Assembly (NCBI GenBank): GCA_021156085.1
Contig: JAJNBC010000013.1
Location: forward strand, 1-64,000
DNA: 64,000 nucleotides
Direction of reading: 5' to 3'
DNA from: Gammaproteobacteria bacterium
GTDB lineage: Bacteria > Pseudomonadota > Gammaproteobacteria > DSM-16500
This document shows positions 1 through 8,467 of the stretch, piece after piece. The notes beneath the pieces were generated by a model. That model was not told the origin of the DNA. It worked only from the letters and a program-made list of their open reading frames with translations, and searched no databases. Made by a program: the position numbers and the translations under genes. Position 1 is the stretch's first letter. Each line of letters starts with the position of its first letter.

Positions 1-1
1 T

Positions 2-223
2 AAAAGTAATATTGAATTAAAAGATAAAGCATGTATGGTAAATAGCCTGGCTTATTATGTGGGCTCACCTCGTTATCATCAAAATGTGATTCTGGGAGCG
101 GTGCGGATTGACCTGGATGGACAGCCTGCGGGCCAAGTGACAGAGGAAGAGGCGCAGTATTCAGCAAACTGCTGTCAGGCAAAATTGCAAAAAAAGCATG
201 CTAAGACGGGGGCACAAACATAA
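2..223 (+). CDS. ProQ/FinO-domain RNA-binding protein, 3' part only
   Basis: The reading frame is open from the left edge, so only the last ~73 residues are present. The segment around VGSPRYHQ and GAVRIDLDGQPAG matches the second half of the ProQ/FinO fold (E. coli ProQ has WRYLYGVKPGATRVDLDG at the same place). Proteins of this family are RNA chaperones that bind structured sRNAs and mRNA 3' ends. The tail after the domain is short and lysine-rich. An internal ATG at position 35 is unlikely to be the true start, because the frame continues upstream without a stop and the fold would be cut. The domain assignment is confident; whether this is a chromosomal ProQ or a plasmid-type FinO relative cannot be told from this fragment. 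Confidence 0.8.
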   Translation, partial: KSNIELKDKACMVNSLAYYVGSPRYHQNVILGAVRIDLDGQPAGQVTEEEAQYSANCCQAKLQKKHAKTGAQT

Positions 224-226
224 CAC

Positions 227-1369
227 TTATAGACTTTTTACCCAAGGCGGATTATTAAAAAATTCCCAGGGTGTGGTGACTGTCATTCCATTCTGTGTAA
301 AAGAACGCTTTAATTCAGCAACTAATTGCGTGGCCCGCTGAGGCTTGAGTTTTTTTGCATAATATTTTAGATGTGATGAAATAGTCGTATCGGATGTTTT
401 GACTTCTATTAAATCTGTAATGACCCCATTAATCACAGTAACAAAGTCGACTTCTCGTCCTTCTTTATCACGAATATAATGTAAACTTGCCCGATACCCA
501 TAGTAATCTTCAATAAAATGTAAGCGTTTTAATAAAGTAGTGGCGACTAAATTTTCTAAGCGCCCGCCTGAATTTTCAATGACATCAGCATTGTCATAAA
601 AATAGACCTTAGGCGGTTTAAGAATAGCACGTGGAATTTTTTGAGTAAGCGGAAAAATAGGGAATGCCAGATACATTTTCTCAATAACCGATAACCATAA
701 TTTGGCAGTGGTAGATGAAATTTGCAAATCTTCCGCAATATTGGCAAGGGTGATCATTCCACCTACCCGTTCCCGCAATGCATCAACAAATAGACTAAGC
801 ATTTGAATATTGCGCACGGATTCTAAATCACGGACGTCTTCTTTTAGAATTCGATCAAATCGTTCGCGTCGCCAACGACGTGCTTCACGCTCATCGCCCA
901 ATAAAAAGGGCTCGGGGAACCCGCCCAGCGTTAGTAAGCGTTCGAACCCTTCTTTTAAGGAAATGTTTGCCGGTAATTCATCCAGTGTAAAAGGATGTAA
1001 ACGCCAGTAGTGATATCGTCCTATTAATGAATCGCCTTCTCGGCGATAGACATCTAATCTCGCCGAACCCGTGATCAGATATTGTTGATCGGGGGGATGA
1101 GTATCATAAATACCTTTGATCCATTGTTTCCAGCGAGGATATTTATGTAATTCATCAAAAATAATGAGCGAGCTTGTCTCAGGCCACCGCTTATGCAGGA
1201 TGGCTCGTCTATCTTCTTCCAGATCCCAATTAAGATAAAGGCTATCTTTAAAATGATCGCGACATAAGCTTTTACTCAGCGTAGTTTTGCCTACTTGCCG
1301 AGGGCCGCCTATAAATACCATTTTTTTCTCAAGGTCTTGATAAATAAAAGGTTCGCAATAACGGTGCAT
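227..1369 (-). CDS. AAA+ ATPase of the AAA_14/DUF4143 type
   Basis: A 380-residue protein with a P-loop GGPRQVGKTT (Lys28), a Walker B stretch LIIFDELHK and the sensor-like ITGSARLDVYRR, followed by a C-terminal half with EVDFVTVINGVITDLIEVK, a restriction-endonuclease-like core (D...E-V-K) seen in DUF4143 proteins. Members are common in bacteria and archaea; their function is poorly defined and is often linked to mobile or toxin-like behaviour. Length is normal for the family and the gene looks intact. It converges on the ProQ/FinO gene with only 3 bases between the stop codons. No strong ribosome-binding site is visible before the ATG. Confidence 0.85.
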   Translation of the reverse strand: MHRYCEPFIYQDLEKKMVFIGGPRQVGKTTLSKSLCRDHFKDSLYLNWDLEEDRRAILHKRWPETSSLIIFDELHKYPRWKQWIKGIYDTHPPDQQYLITGSARLDVYRREGDSLIGRYHYWRLHPFTLDELPANISLKEGFERLLTLGGFPEPFLLGDEREARRWRRERFDRILKEDVRDLESVRNIQMLSLFVDALRERVGGMITLANIAEDLQISSTTAKLWLSVIEKMYLAFPIFPLTQKIPRAILKPPKVYFYDNADVIENSGGRLENLVATTLLKRLHFIEDYYGYRASLHYIRDKEGREVDFVTVINGVITDLIEVKTSDTTISSHLKYYAKKLKPQRATQLVAELKRSFTQNGMTVTTPWEFFNNPPWVKSL

Positions 1370-1604
1370 GGCTGTTTTTCACTCTGATATAAAATAGACG
1401 AGGCTGGATTCCATTATAGTGGAAAATAGCCCTATTGCAATTTAATATCACTTCGATCTACCCCTCCATAAAAAATCTCTTGGAGAAGGGAAGAAAATTG
1501 AATAAAATAGCGCCAGTTTTTAGAATGAGGAATGGTTTAATGAAGTATTTAAAAATAATTTTTAGTTGTTTTCTATCTGCAATAAAGTTCTACGACTATA
1601 GAGC

Positions 1605-1690
1605 CTAAATTTGATTACTTTTCACTATCACTGGTATAGAATCTTCGGCGCGTGCGAAGTTTTCATTAAATTGTTGTACTTGATCTTAAA
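1605..1690 (-). pseudogene. Eroded C-terminal tail of a second L,D-transpeptidase gene
   Basis: On the minus strand this stretch reads FNENFARAEDSIPVIVKSNQI and then a stop. It matches the last residues of the intact L,D-transpeptidase 0.5 kb away (LNENFTRDEDSVPVIVKSSQI). An in-frame TAA lies just upstream and no SHGC catalytic motif is found before it, so only a tail survives. It sits in the otherwise empty 1370-1776 interval; the rest of that interval is AT-rich with no other gene that I can see. Inference: a tandem duplicate of the neighbouring gene was deleted or replaced, perhaps when the small membrane-protein gene at 1777 arrived between the two copies. Confidence 0.7.
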
Positions 1691-1776
1691 ATGCATCACC
1701 ATTTAAAGCCTTTAAATAAATCAATTTTTTCATACGGTAGCGGAGTGAAAAGTAATAACAATGAGAGGGAATAATA

Positions 1777-2133
1777 ATGCCACGTTTTTTTGAAGAAGCC
1801 TCAGTTCGCATGGCGAATTTTCTGAGAAGAAGGAGACAACATCCTGCCGGTGCGGTTGACTTTGTTACAGGGGTAGTCGGAGCAAATATTATAGCAGGAC
1901 CTGTTGGGCGACATGGTAGAGCAGAAAATGCAGACCCTTTTTTGATGATGGCATTATGTATAGCTATTATGTTTTTGATAGCAGGAATAAATAGGCGAAA
2001 CGATAGAGTTATAAATTTTTCACTAGGTATAATGGCTATGACAATAGGAAATTATGCAATAACGCATGGCGTAGACTATGTATCCGATCATTTCTCTTCT
2101 CGAACACCAACTACTCCTAGAAGAGGAGGATGA
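1777..2133 (+). CDS. Small two-segment membrane protein, unknown
   Basis: 118 residues. The start ATG follows a purine-rich GAGAGGG at a plausible distance. The N-terminal third is basic (RRRRQ), followed by a glycine/alanine stretch, then two hydrophobic segments (about residues 63-77 and 87-104) separated by the short polar turn NRRND. The C-terminus is polar, with serine, proline and arginine. I do not recognise a family. It lies between an L,D-transpeptidase and the relic of its duplicate, in the opposite direction to both. A membrane location is supported by the sequence; a function is not. Confidence 0.55.
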   Translation: MPRFFEEASVRMANFLRRRRQHPAGAVDFVTGVVGANIIAGPVGRHGRAENADPFLMMALCIAIMFLIAGINRRNDRVINFSLGIMAMTIGNYAITHGVDYVSDHFSSRTPTTPRRGG

Positions 2134-2177
2134 TATTCTTAGGGTTGCTCTTTATTACGCAGCGCGTGAGAGGTGCT

Positions 2178-2885
2178 TTAGATTTGACTGCTCTTCACAA
2201 TCACTGGCACCGAATCCTCATCACGAGTGAAATTTTCATTTAACCACTGGGCATCATTAACAAACATCCGCACACACCCATGGCTTGCATTATAGCCTGG
2301 GACTTCATGAGAGCCGTGCAGCGCAAATCCGGCATGAAAATACATACAATAAGGCATGGGTGCACCACCTCGGCCTATGGGAAATTTCGTAGACTTACAA
2401 CTTGCACCTCCTTTACGATAAATAGAATATTTTCCCACTGCGGTGTGGCAGCCACGTCCTAAATCGGGGCAATAACTTCTTCCGCCAGAAACAGGTCCCC
2501 AATATTTTAAATAACCTTCTGCATCATAAGCACCAAATGCCAATTGATTTTCATGAAGAGAAACCACGATGATTTTTTCTCCTGGCGATGAAATTTGCCT
2601 ACTGAAGGGGGCATAATTTAACATATCCGCATCATCAATATCTTTAGGAATCGCGATACGCATACCTCGTTCTAACTGGATATTGATTCTATTGATGCGC
2701 ATGACAAGATCACGTTTGTCTGCTTGAGGAAATAATGTCTGCCAGGATTCTCCAGCTTTGACTGTATAACAAGTAAATCTATCATCATTAGCACATATCC
2801 TCGATCCATAAGATTTAGCGTTTGCCGTGCTACTGAGAGCGATTGCTAAAAAAAAACTTAGTAGAGCAGATGCGTGGATCTTCAT
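2178..2885 (-). CDS. L,D-transpeptidase (YkuD domain), secreted
   Basis: A 235-residue exported enzyme. A signal peptide (hydrophobic core at residues 7-20, probable cleavage after ANA at 23) is followed by a LysM-like stretch (YTVKAGESWQTLFP ... MRIAIP, residues 40-80) and a YkuD catalytic domain. The active-site signature is complete: His190 in ALHGSHE, then SHGCVR with His202 and Cys204. These enzymes make 3-3 crosslinks in peptidoglycan or attach lipoproteins to it, acting in the periplasm. GAGGGG lies just before the ATG, so the start is good. Extra cysteine residues are frequent (for example around 139, 146, 163 and 180), suggesting disulfides. A C-terminal remnant of a paralogue lies at 1605-1690. 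Confidence 0.92.
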   Translation of the reverse strand: MKIHASALLSFFLAIALSSTANAKSYGSRICANDDRFTCYTVKAGESWQTLFPQADKRDLVMRINRINIQLERGMRIAIPKDIDDADMLNYAPFSRQISSPGEKIIVVSLHENQLAFGAYDAEGYLKYWGPVSGGRSYCPDLGRGCHTAVGKYSIYRKGGASCKSTKFPIGRGGAPMPYCMYFHAGFALHGSHEVPGYNASHGCVRMFVNDAQWLNENFTRDEDSVPVIVKSSQI

Positions 2886-3152
2886 AGTGAGCCCCTCATT
2901 TGAATTATTATAAAAGGCACTCCTCGTTTTACCTGAAATCTTAGTGTTAATTTAAGTGTAGACTCAAAAAATAAAAAAACTAGAGCGCACCACAGATTTA
3001 TTTTTTGAATAAGATCAGCGTGTTATAAAAAAGAAAATAACTTCTCTAATAATAAATTCAAACGGCAGCTCTAAATTTCTAGATTTTTTTTAAGATATTT
3101 TAAAATTATTGACTACACTAAGAATAGTACTATCTCTAATAGGAGAGGGAGC

Positions 3153-5627
3153 ATGTCAAATCCACGTGAAGATTATCTTAATGAAATTGATGAAAAAAAG
3201 GAAGACATTGCAAGCTTTAAAGAATATTTAACACCGCATGCTTCTCCCTCCGATCACCTTCCAAGAAAAACAGGTAAGAATAAAGTTATTTGGAATATCA
3301 TGACACAATCGGGGCCGCATAGTTTAGATGGAGGGACAGGGGGATTTGTCACGGAAAATCCCGAAACAAAAATAGGAAATGATGAAACTAAAGAAGACTA
3401 TAAAAAAAGATTATTCGGCGATGGTTCTCCTTCTGTAAAACGCAGCATTGTCGCTAGCGTAAGAAATGATCCCGACCTCGAATTTTTTCTATTACAAGAA
3501 GCCCCTAAAGTCGTTAAAGTTTCTGAAGATGAAAAAATACCAGAAGAAAATATAGGACAAGAATTTATTGATGAAACATTGAAAAAATTAAATGAAGGAT
3601 GTGAACCAGGCCAAGAGAAATGGGCTTGTACCACTCAGTATAATACAGATCTATCAAAATGTGTTTTTTACCGATGTGATAAATATACAGTAAATGAAGA
3701 GTACACAGAAAAATTAGCTAAAGCAGTTAAATCATCTGCGCATAAATTATCGGATAAAGAATGTTTTGCCCCGGTATTTAAAGAAAAAGGCCCAGAAAAC
3801 CCGGGCATGCATGTGCTTTGTAATGTGCATTTAGCTCCGGGTCGACCTGATGCAGTTGAAGCCGAAGCTGAGATTACAACGCTTTTTGATAAAGCCAAAG
3901 AAGTTGTGCCCAAAGATTTATTAAAAACAATCTTTGTAGGTGGTGATTGTAATTTTAATGTGGGTCTAGGTGGCCAACAGGTGATGCCTGCAGAAACTAG
4001 CGTAAATACCTATGATGTTAAAAATGCAGGGCGCGTAGGCCTACAAGCATACAATAGCGTGGACGCAGGTTTTGAAAAATCCTTTATTACATTACAAAAT
4101 GGAGAAAATGTTTTAAACCCTCATCCACCTTTGGTACGCTCCGAAGAACAAGTGATTAATCCTCTTACAGGGGTGGCATCACGTCGCTTTCCTCCACACG
4201 GGGCGATGGAGCAAATTAAAGAAAATTCTTATAGCGAAGTGTTGTTTGGAAATTTGTCTCGTTCAGCATTGAAGATAGACATAGCTAGTTTGAAGACCCA
4301 TCTGGAATCTCTTGCTGTGCCTCCCGGAGAGGAAGCTGTCCAGGTCGAAAGCGTAAAAATAGAAGCAAATAACCATAATGCCCATCGTATAGCTATTACA
4401 TCCATGAAGCCTATTTTATATTATGAAGATTTAATAGCCCAACACATACCAGGAATAACAGTAGAATTAACTGACCAGGGTTTGAAGTATTGTCTGCAAC
4501 TCGATGGAGAACAGGCAGTTCCAAAAGAAACTTATGAGCCCGCTTCAATGCATGTACAGCTTACTAAGTTGAAGAGCCAGGAAATAATGACAGGCTATTT
4601 TTCTCACTATGAAAGAGATATTTCTATAAAAAGAAAAGAATTAGAAAAATTAACTTCAGAAAAAGAAAAATATAAAAATATCTTAGATGAGAAAATAAGT
4701 TCCTATCGAGATTGGGCGGAAGATAAAGCCATAGAAGATTATTTAAACAAGCTCGACCAGAAAGATAATAAAGATAAAGAAAAAGAATTGAAAGACGAAC
4801 TTAAAAAATACGAGGAGCCAGGATCGTTAGACAGCGCATATGGAGCCAGAAAACGTGCAGTTCTTAAAAATTTAAGGGGGGATGAAAAATATAAAGAAAT
4901 TTTTTCTGAGAGGGAGCAGACTAGCAAAATGCTTCGTGAAATAGAAAACTCAGCACTTCAACCTGGCGAAGACGTGATAGAGAAACGTGCGAGGCTTGAA
5001 AAGCAACAGCGTAGTCTTGAAAAACAATTGAGCGATATGACAGAAGAAACTTTAAAAAAAGATGATAAATTCCAGCAATTACAAGCATTAAAAACCCTAA
5101 GAGACGATACCGAAGCAAATTTAAAAAGACACCCTGAAGTGATGGTAGCGCAGCGTAATGATACGGTGAATGAATTCGATATTATTACTTTGACTCAACA
5201 GTTGAATGATCTTCTCAGAGTGGCTGATACGTTATCGCCCCAATCTACTAAAAAAATAAATCTTATTTTAAAAGAATGCCGGGCTTATGAAGAAAATTTA
5301 AAAGATTCTCACTTGTTTGATGGAGAGATTCTTAACCAGAAAAGAGCTTCCATTAGCAAATTAATTAGCTATTTGGAAAATCCCAACATGCTGGCTACTG
5401 AAAAATTGGCAGGTTTCCGCGAGAAATTAAATGAAAACAAGCAAACTCTAGAGCAACGAAATGACAAAGCTTGGGCAAAAGCAGCCAAAGTCATATTAAG
5501 CGTATTGTTTGTATGGACAGTGGTGGTTCCTTATACTTTCTGGAAAAAAGAAGGAAAAGAAAGAATCAAAAAAATGGAAAATATTGCTACTAAAGAAAAT
5601 GATGCACCCCGACTCAAAGCGAGATAA
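3153..5627 (+). CDS. Large EEP-fold (DNase I-like) protein with coiled coils and C-terminal membrane segment
   Basis: 824 residues. The first ~350 carry the ordered motifs of endonuclease/exonuclease/phosphatase enzymes: VIWNIM (Asn48), FFLLQEAP (Glu117, the metal-binding position), NVHLAPGRP (His227), IFVGGDCNFN (Asp266/Asn268, the GDFN-like motif), SVDAGF (Asp305) and a candidate late His350 in FPPHGAM. The usual SDH ending is not clear, so activity is uncertain. Residues ~480-770 are highly charged coiled coil, and residues ~777-797 form a single hydrophobic helix followed by a basic tail. The start has AGGAGAGGG upstream. The family includes nucleases, sphingomyelinases and inositol-phosphate phosphatases; substrate cannot be assigned. 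A tail-anchored phosphatase/nuclease effector is my inference. Confidence 0.6.
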   Translation: MSNPREDYLNEIDEKKEDIASFKEYLTPHASPSDHLPRKTGKNKVIWNIMTQSGPHSLDGGTGGFVTENPETKIGNDETKEDYKKRLFGDGSPSVKRSIVASVRNDPDLEFFLLQEAPKVVKVSEDEKIPEENIGQEFIDETLKKLNEGCEPGQEKWACTTQYNTDLSKCVFYRCDKYTVNEEYTEKLAKAVKSSAHKLSDKECFAPVFKEKGPENPGMHVLCNVHLAPGRPDAVEAEAEITTLFDKAKEVVPKDLLKTIFVGGDCNFNVGLGGQQVMPAETSVNTYDVKNAGRVGLQAYNSVDAGFEKSFITLQNGENVLNPHPPLVRSEEQVINPLTGVASRRFPPHGAMEQIKENSYSEVLFGNLSRSALKIDIASLKTHLESLAVPPGEEAVQVESVKIEANNHNAHRIAITSMKPILYYEDLIAQHIPGITVELTDQGLKYCLQLDGEQAVPKETYEPASMHVQLTKLKSQEIMTGYFSHYERDISIKRKELEKLTSEKEKYKNILDEKISSYRDWAEDKAIEDYLNKLDQKDNKDKEKELKDELKKYEEPGSLDSAYGARKRAVLKNLRGDEKYKEIFSEREQTSKMLREIENSALQPGEDVIEKRARLEKQQRSLEKQLSDMTEETLKKDDKFQQLQALKTLRDDTEANLKRHPEVMVAQRNDTVNEFDIITLTQQLNDLLRVADTLSPQSTKKINLILKECRAYEENLKDSHLFDGEILNQKRASISKLISYLENPNMLATEKLAGFREKLNENKQTLEQRNDKAWAKAAKVILSVLFVWTVVVPYTFWKKEGKERIKKMENIATKENDAPRLKAR

Positions 5628-5707
5628 ATGATTTTTTTCAAAGGAGGAAGTAGTGTGCTATAAAAGTAATAAGTATTTTCTCAAAAAATTTAAATGGGAT
5701 AGAAAAA

Positions 5708-6742
5708 ATGCAATTTAACACGGATATTGATTTTGTGGAAATACCAGGTGTCAAAGGTAATTTAGGTATCATCACCTTGCAGCGCCAGCAAGCGTTGAAC
5801 GCATTGAGCCATGAAATGTGTCTTGCATTTTCTCAAAAATTAATCACGTGGCGTAAGAAGGATGCTATTAAAGCAGTGATTATTCAAGCAGCACCGGGGC
5901 GCGCCTTTTGTGCGGGTGGGGATATTCGTGCAGCGTATGAAAAGAAAATAAAAAATGATTCCACCCTCGTCGATTTTTTCCAAGATGAATATGAATTAAA
6001 TAGACAAATTTTTCATTTTCCTAAGCCTTATATTGCATTTTTAGATGGTATCACCATGGGTGGCGGTGCGGGCATTTCCATCCATGGTTCTCACTGCGTG
6101 GGCACCCCTAATATGTCTTTTGCCATGCCGGAAACAAGCATAGGGTTTTTTCCTGATGTGGGCGCTTCGTATTTCTTGCCGCGTTTGCCTTTTAAAATGG
6201 GATATTATTTGGGATTGACAGGCGTGGTTATTAGGTACAATGATTGCCTTGCCCTTGGGCTCATTGATGCCGTGATTTCTGCCGATGCTCAAGCGCTTTT
6301 GATACAGCGTTTGGCTCAGACGGCTTTGCCGAATCCCCAGACAGTAAGTGATATCATCCAAGAATTTTCCATTACAGCGCCCCCCTCTGCATTGCTTTCT
6401 CATCGAAATGAAATTGAAATATGTTTTTCCAAAGATTCAATGGCAGAGATTATTGAAGCTTTAGAATCTGCAGAGAATAGCTGGTGTCGTCAGACTGCAG
6501 AGAATATTAAAACAAAATCGCCCTCCAGCTTAAGGATGACATTGTATGCATTACAGCAAGGGAATCATTTGGATTTTGATGCTTGCATGGCTATGGAAAA
6601 TCGCTTGCTATGTTATTTTCTGCAATCCCATGATTTTTTTGAAGGCATTAGAGCCGCTCTCATTGACAAAGATCATGCCCCCCAGTGGGAACCTGCCTTA
6701 TCTCCGGATGCGGCGGTTGATGTGACAAAAATAAAAGACTAG
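5708..6742 (+). CDS. 3-hydroxyisobutyryl-CoA hydrolase-like enzyme (enoyl-CoA hydratase/isomerase superfamily)
   Basis: 344 residues of crotonase fold: GRAFCAGGDIRAAYE supplies the first oxyanion-hole segment, and GITMGGGAGISIHG with MPETSIGFFPDVGASYFL supplies the second and the catalytic Glu region. The FFPDVG wording and the ~340-residue length fit the 3-hydroxyisobutyryl-CoA hydrolase branch (valine degradation) better than plain enoyl-CoA hydratases (~260 residues). The C-terminal helices (CMAMENRLLCYFL, FFEGIRAALIDKD) also match that branch. It stands alone, without other valine-degradation genes nearby, so a broader acyl-CoA thioesterase or hydratase role cannot be excluded. Confidence 0.85.
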   Translation: MQFNTDIDFVEIPGVKGNLGIITLQRQQALNALSHEMCLAFSQKLITWRKKDAIKAVIIQAAPGRAFCAGGDIRAAYEKKIKNDSTLVDFFQDEYELNRQIFHFPKPYIAFLDGITMGGGAGISIHGSHCVGTPNMSFAMPETSIGFFPDVGASYFLPRLPFKMGYYLGLTGVVIRYNDCLALGLIDAVISADAQALLIQRLAQTALPNPQTVSDIIQEFSITAPPSALLSHRNEIEICFSKDSMAEIIEALESAENSWCRQTAENIKTKSPSSLRMTLYALQQGNHLDFDACMAMENRLLCYFLQSHDFFEGIRAALIDKDHAPQWEPALSPDAAVDVTKIKD

Positions 6743-6781
6743 AATGGCCGGGTTATTTTAATTAATTAGAAAAACAAGAAA

Positions 6782-7054
6782 ATGAGATTTTTTAACGATC
6801 CAGTCACCCAACAAAAAGCCTGCCTGCTCGGTTCGTTGACGGCTGTTACTGCAGCAGGCGGTGGGACGCTCGCCTATCTTATTACGCATGGGGGCGTATT
6901 AGCCACAGCCAGTGGAAATGCAGCCTTTTTTACGTTATGGATGACGGTGGTGCCCCTTATTTTTGTAACGTTAATGGTAATATCCTGCCTAGTCTTCTGT
7001 TGCAATAACGAGGTTGCTGCTTTGGAACGGCTTGGACGAAATATTGCGCTTTGA
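6782..7054 (+). CDS. Small membrane protein, unknown
   Basis: 90 residues with two hydrophobic segments (about residues 14-33 and 44-70) rich in Ala, Gly, Thr and Val, ending in a short charged tail. It follows the CoA-hydrolase gene by 39 bases on the same strand, so the two may be cotranscribed. The ribosome-binding site is weak (AAGAAA). I recognise no family. Codon use looks ordinary and it is probably a real gene, but there is no functional clue beyond membrane insertion. Confidence 0.5.
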   Translation: MRFFNDPVTQQKACLLGSLTAVTAAGGGTLAYLITHGGVLATASGNAAFFTLWMTVVPLIFVTLMVISCLVFCCNNEVAALERLGRNIAL

Positions 7055-7107
7055 CTTGCATTCCGATTGAGGAAAAGGGGCGAAGATGTTGGGGGAGTGA
7101 TAGTTAT

Positions 7108-7857
7108 TTATTCGAAATAATTCAAGAATTCCTTATAATGAGTTAAAAAAGGCATATGCCCCGTACGCCGAATGATTTCACACTGACTGTTTCTTAATAA
7201 AGGTTTTAAGCAATCTACGACACTCACGGGAACGATGGTGTCCAAACTGCCAAAAATATGTAGACTAGGGATGGTCATATTAGGAAGATCAACGCGCAAA
7301 TCTGTGGTAAGCAATAGTCTTAGCCCGCCTGCCAATGCGTCTTTGTGCGGTCGCAAGAAGTGTTTTTGTAGTTCGCTGCGTAGTATTTCTGAATGTGGAC
7401 TGCCTCGCAATTGTAATGCTAAAAAATGAGTTAGGGTTTTTTCATCATCTATTGTGATATCACGAGCAAATTTTTCCAGCGTGGCCAAAGGTATACCCGG
7501 CCAATTTTCTTCACTCATGAATTTCGGTGAGGCAGCCACGGTAATTAAGCGCGATACTTTTTTAGGATAATGCAACGCAACCCACCATGCCACCAGCCCG
7601 CCTAGTGACCACCCTACCCAGATTGCTTTTTGCGGAATATGTTCAAATAAACAAGCGGCTAGCGCTTCAAAGCTATAATCCGTTGTAAAAATAGAGCTTT
7701 TACCAAACCCAGGTAAATCCGGTATAAAGAGTTGAAATTTATCAACCAGATGTGGAATAAGCGGCGACCAAATACCTCCGTGCCAACCCCACCCATGTAA
7801 TAATATCAGCGGTGGCCCCTTTCCAACGACATTTAAATGGAGTAAATTAGTCATCAT
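7108..7857 (-). CDS. bioH: Pimeloyl-ACP methyl ester carboxylesterase BioH
   Basis: A 249-residue alpha/beta hydrolase. Visible landmarks are the oxyanion strand LLHGWGWHGGIW, the nucleophile elbow WVGWSLGGLVAWW (Ser84), the acid in FGSLDTIVP (Asp206) and the histidine in RTGHMPFL (His234). The wording GWGWHGGIW and the GWSLGG elbow are typical of BioH, which removes the methyl ester from pimeloyl-ACP before BioF acts. bioF lies 0.6 kb away on the opposite strand, which supports the assignment, although bioC, bioA, bioB and bioD are not in the window. Two adjacent ATG codons could start it; neither has a strong ribosome-binding site. Confidence 0.88.
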   Translation of the reverse strand: MMTNLLHLNVVGKGPPLILLHGWGWHGGIWSPLIPHLVDKFQLFIPDLPGFGKSSIFTTDYSFEALAACLFEHIPQKAIWVGWSLGGLVAWWVALHYPKKVSRLITVAASPKFMSEENWPGIPLATLEKFARDITIDDEKTLTHFLALQLRGSPHSEILRSELQKHFLRPHKDALAGGLRLLLTTDLRVDLPNMTIPSLHIFGSLDTIVPVSVVDCLKPLLRNSQCEIIRRTGHMPFLTHYKEFLNYFE

Positions 7858-8021
7858 AAGTAGTAAGAAAAGTGGGAAAAATTCGTTTACCGTCTATACT
7901 AATGAATAACAGATCATCAGAAGGAGGAGGTAACTTCATTTAAGTAGCTTAGAGATAAACATGAAAAAATCAAGGGTTATCTTGCTAATTCGTAATAATA
8001 AGAAAGACAGGAGGATAGGTT

Positions 8022-8408
8022 ATGATGCCAGTTCAAGTGACTATTCGTGATATTTCAAGTTCAAAGGCTTTAGAAGAGCATATCCGTGCAAAAGTGGAAA
8101 AGCTCGCTCATTATTATCGCCAAATTCAAAATTGCCATGTCGTCGTAGAATTACCGCAAAAACATAAACATCAAGGCAAATTATTCAGTGTGCATATTGA
8201 TTTAAATGTACCTGGAAAAGAATTAGTGGTGGATCGTAAACAAAATGAAAATGTTTATGTGGCAGTGCGTAACGCGTTTAATGCGTTAAAACGGCAAATC
8301 AGTGCTTATGTGCATCGACGTCGCGGTGATGTGAAAGGCCATGATAAACTCACGCGAGCGCGGCGTAATAATATATTAATGAAAATGGATACCCCTTCTA
8401 TTCATTAA
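8022..8408 (+). CDS. hpf: Ribosome hibernation promoting factor (HPF/RaiA family)
   Basis: 128 residues. The core VQVTIRDISSSKALEEHI ... KVEKLAHYYRQI ... HVVVE and KELVVDRKQNENVYVAVRNAFNAL is the beta-alpha-beta-beta-beta-alpha fold that binds the 30S decoding channel and silences ribosomes in stationary phase. It is longer than the ~95-residue E. coli HPF because of a basic tail (YVHRRRGDVKGHD to residue 128), but too short to hold the dimerisation domain of long HPF. A strong AGGAGG lies 7 bases before the first of two adjacent ATGs. It is followed by a clear terminator and then bioF. Confidence 0.9.
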   Translation: MMPVQVTIRDISSSKALEEHIRAKVEKLAHYYRQIQNCHVVVELPQKHKHQGKLFSVHIDLNVPGKELVVDRKQNENVYVAVRNAFNALKRQISAYVHRRRGDVKGHDKLTRARRNNILMKMDTPSIH

Positions 8409-8416
8409 TTTTTCGG

Positions 8417-8447
8417 CCCTCTCCGCGCATGGAGAGGGTATTTTTTT
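8417..8447 (+). terminator. Rho-independent terminator after hpf
   Basis: CCCTCTCC (8417-8424) pairs perfectly with GGAGAGGG (8431-8438) around a 6-base loop, followed by TA and seven T. It should end hpf transcripts and leave bioF, which begins 20 bases further on, to its own promoter or to read-through. Confidence 0.9.
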
Positions 8448-8467
8448 AAATAGCTAACGAGTTTTTC

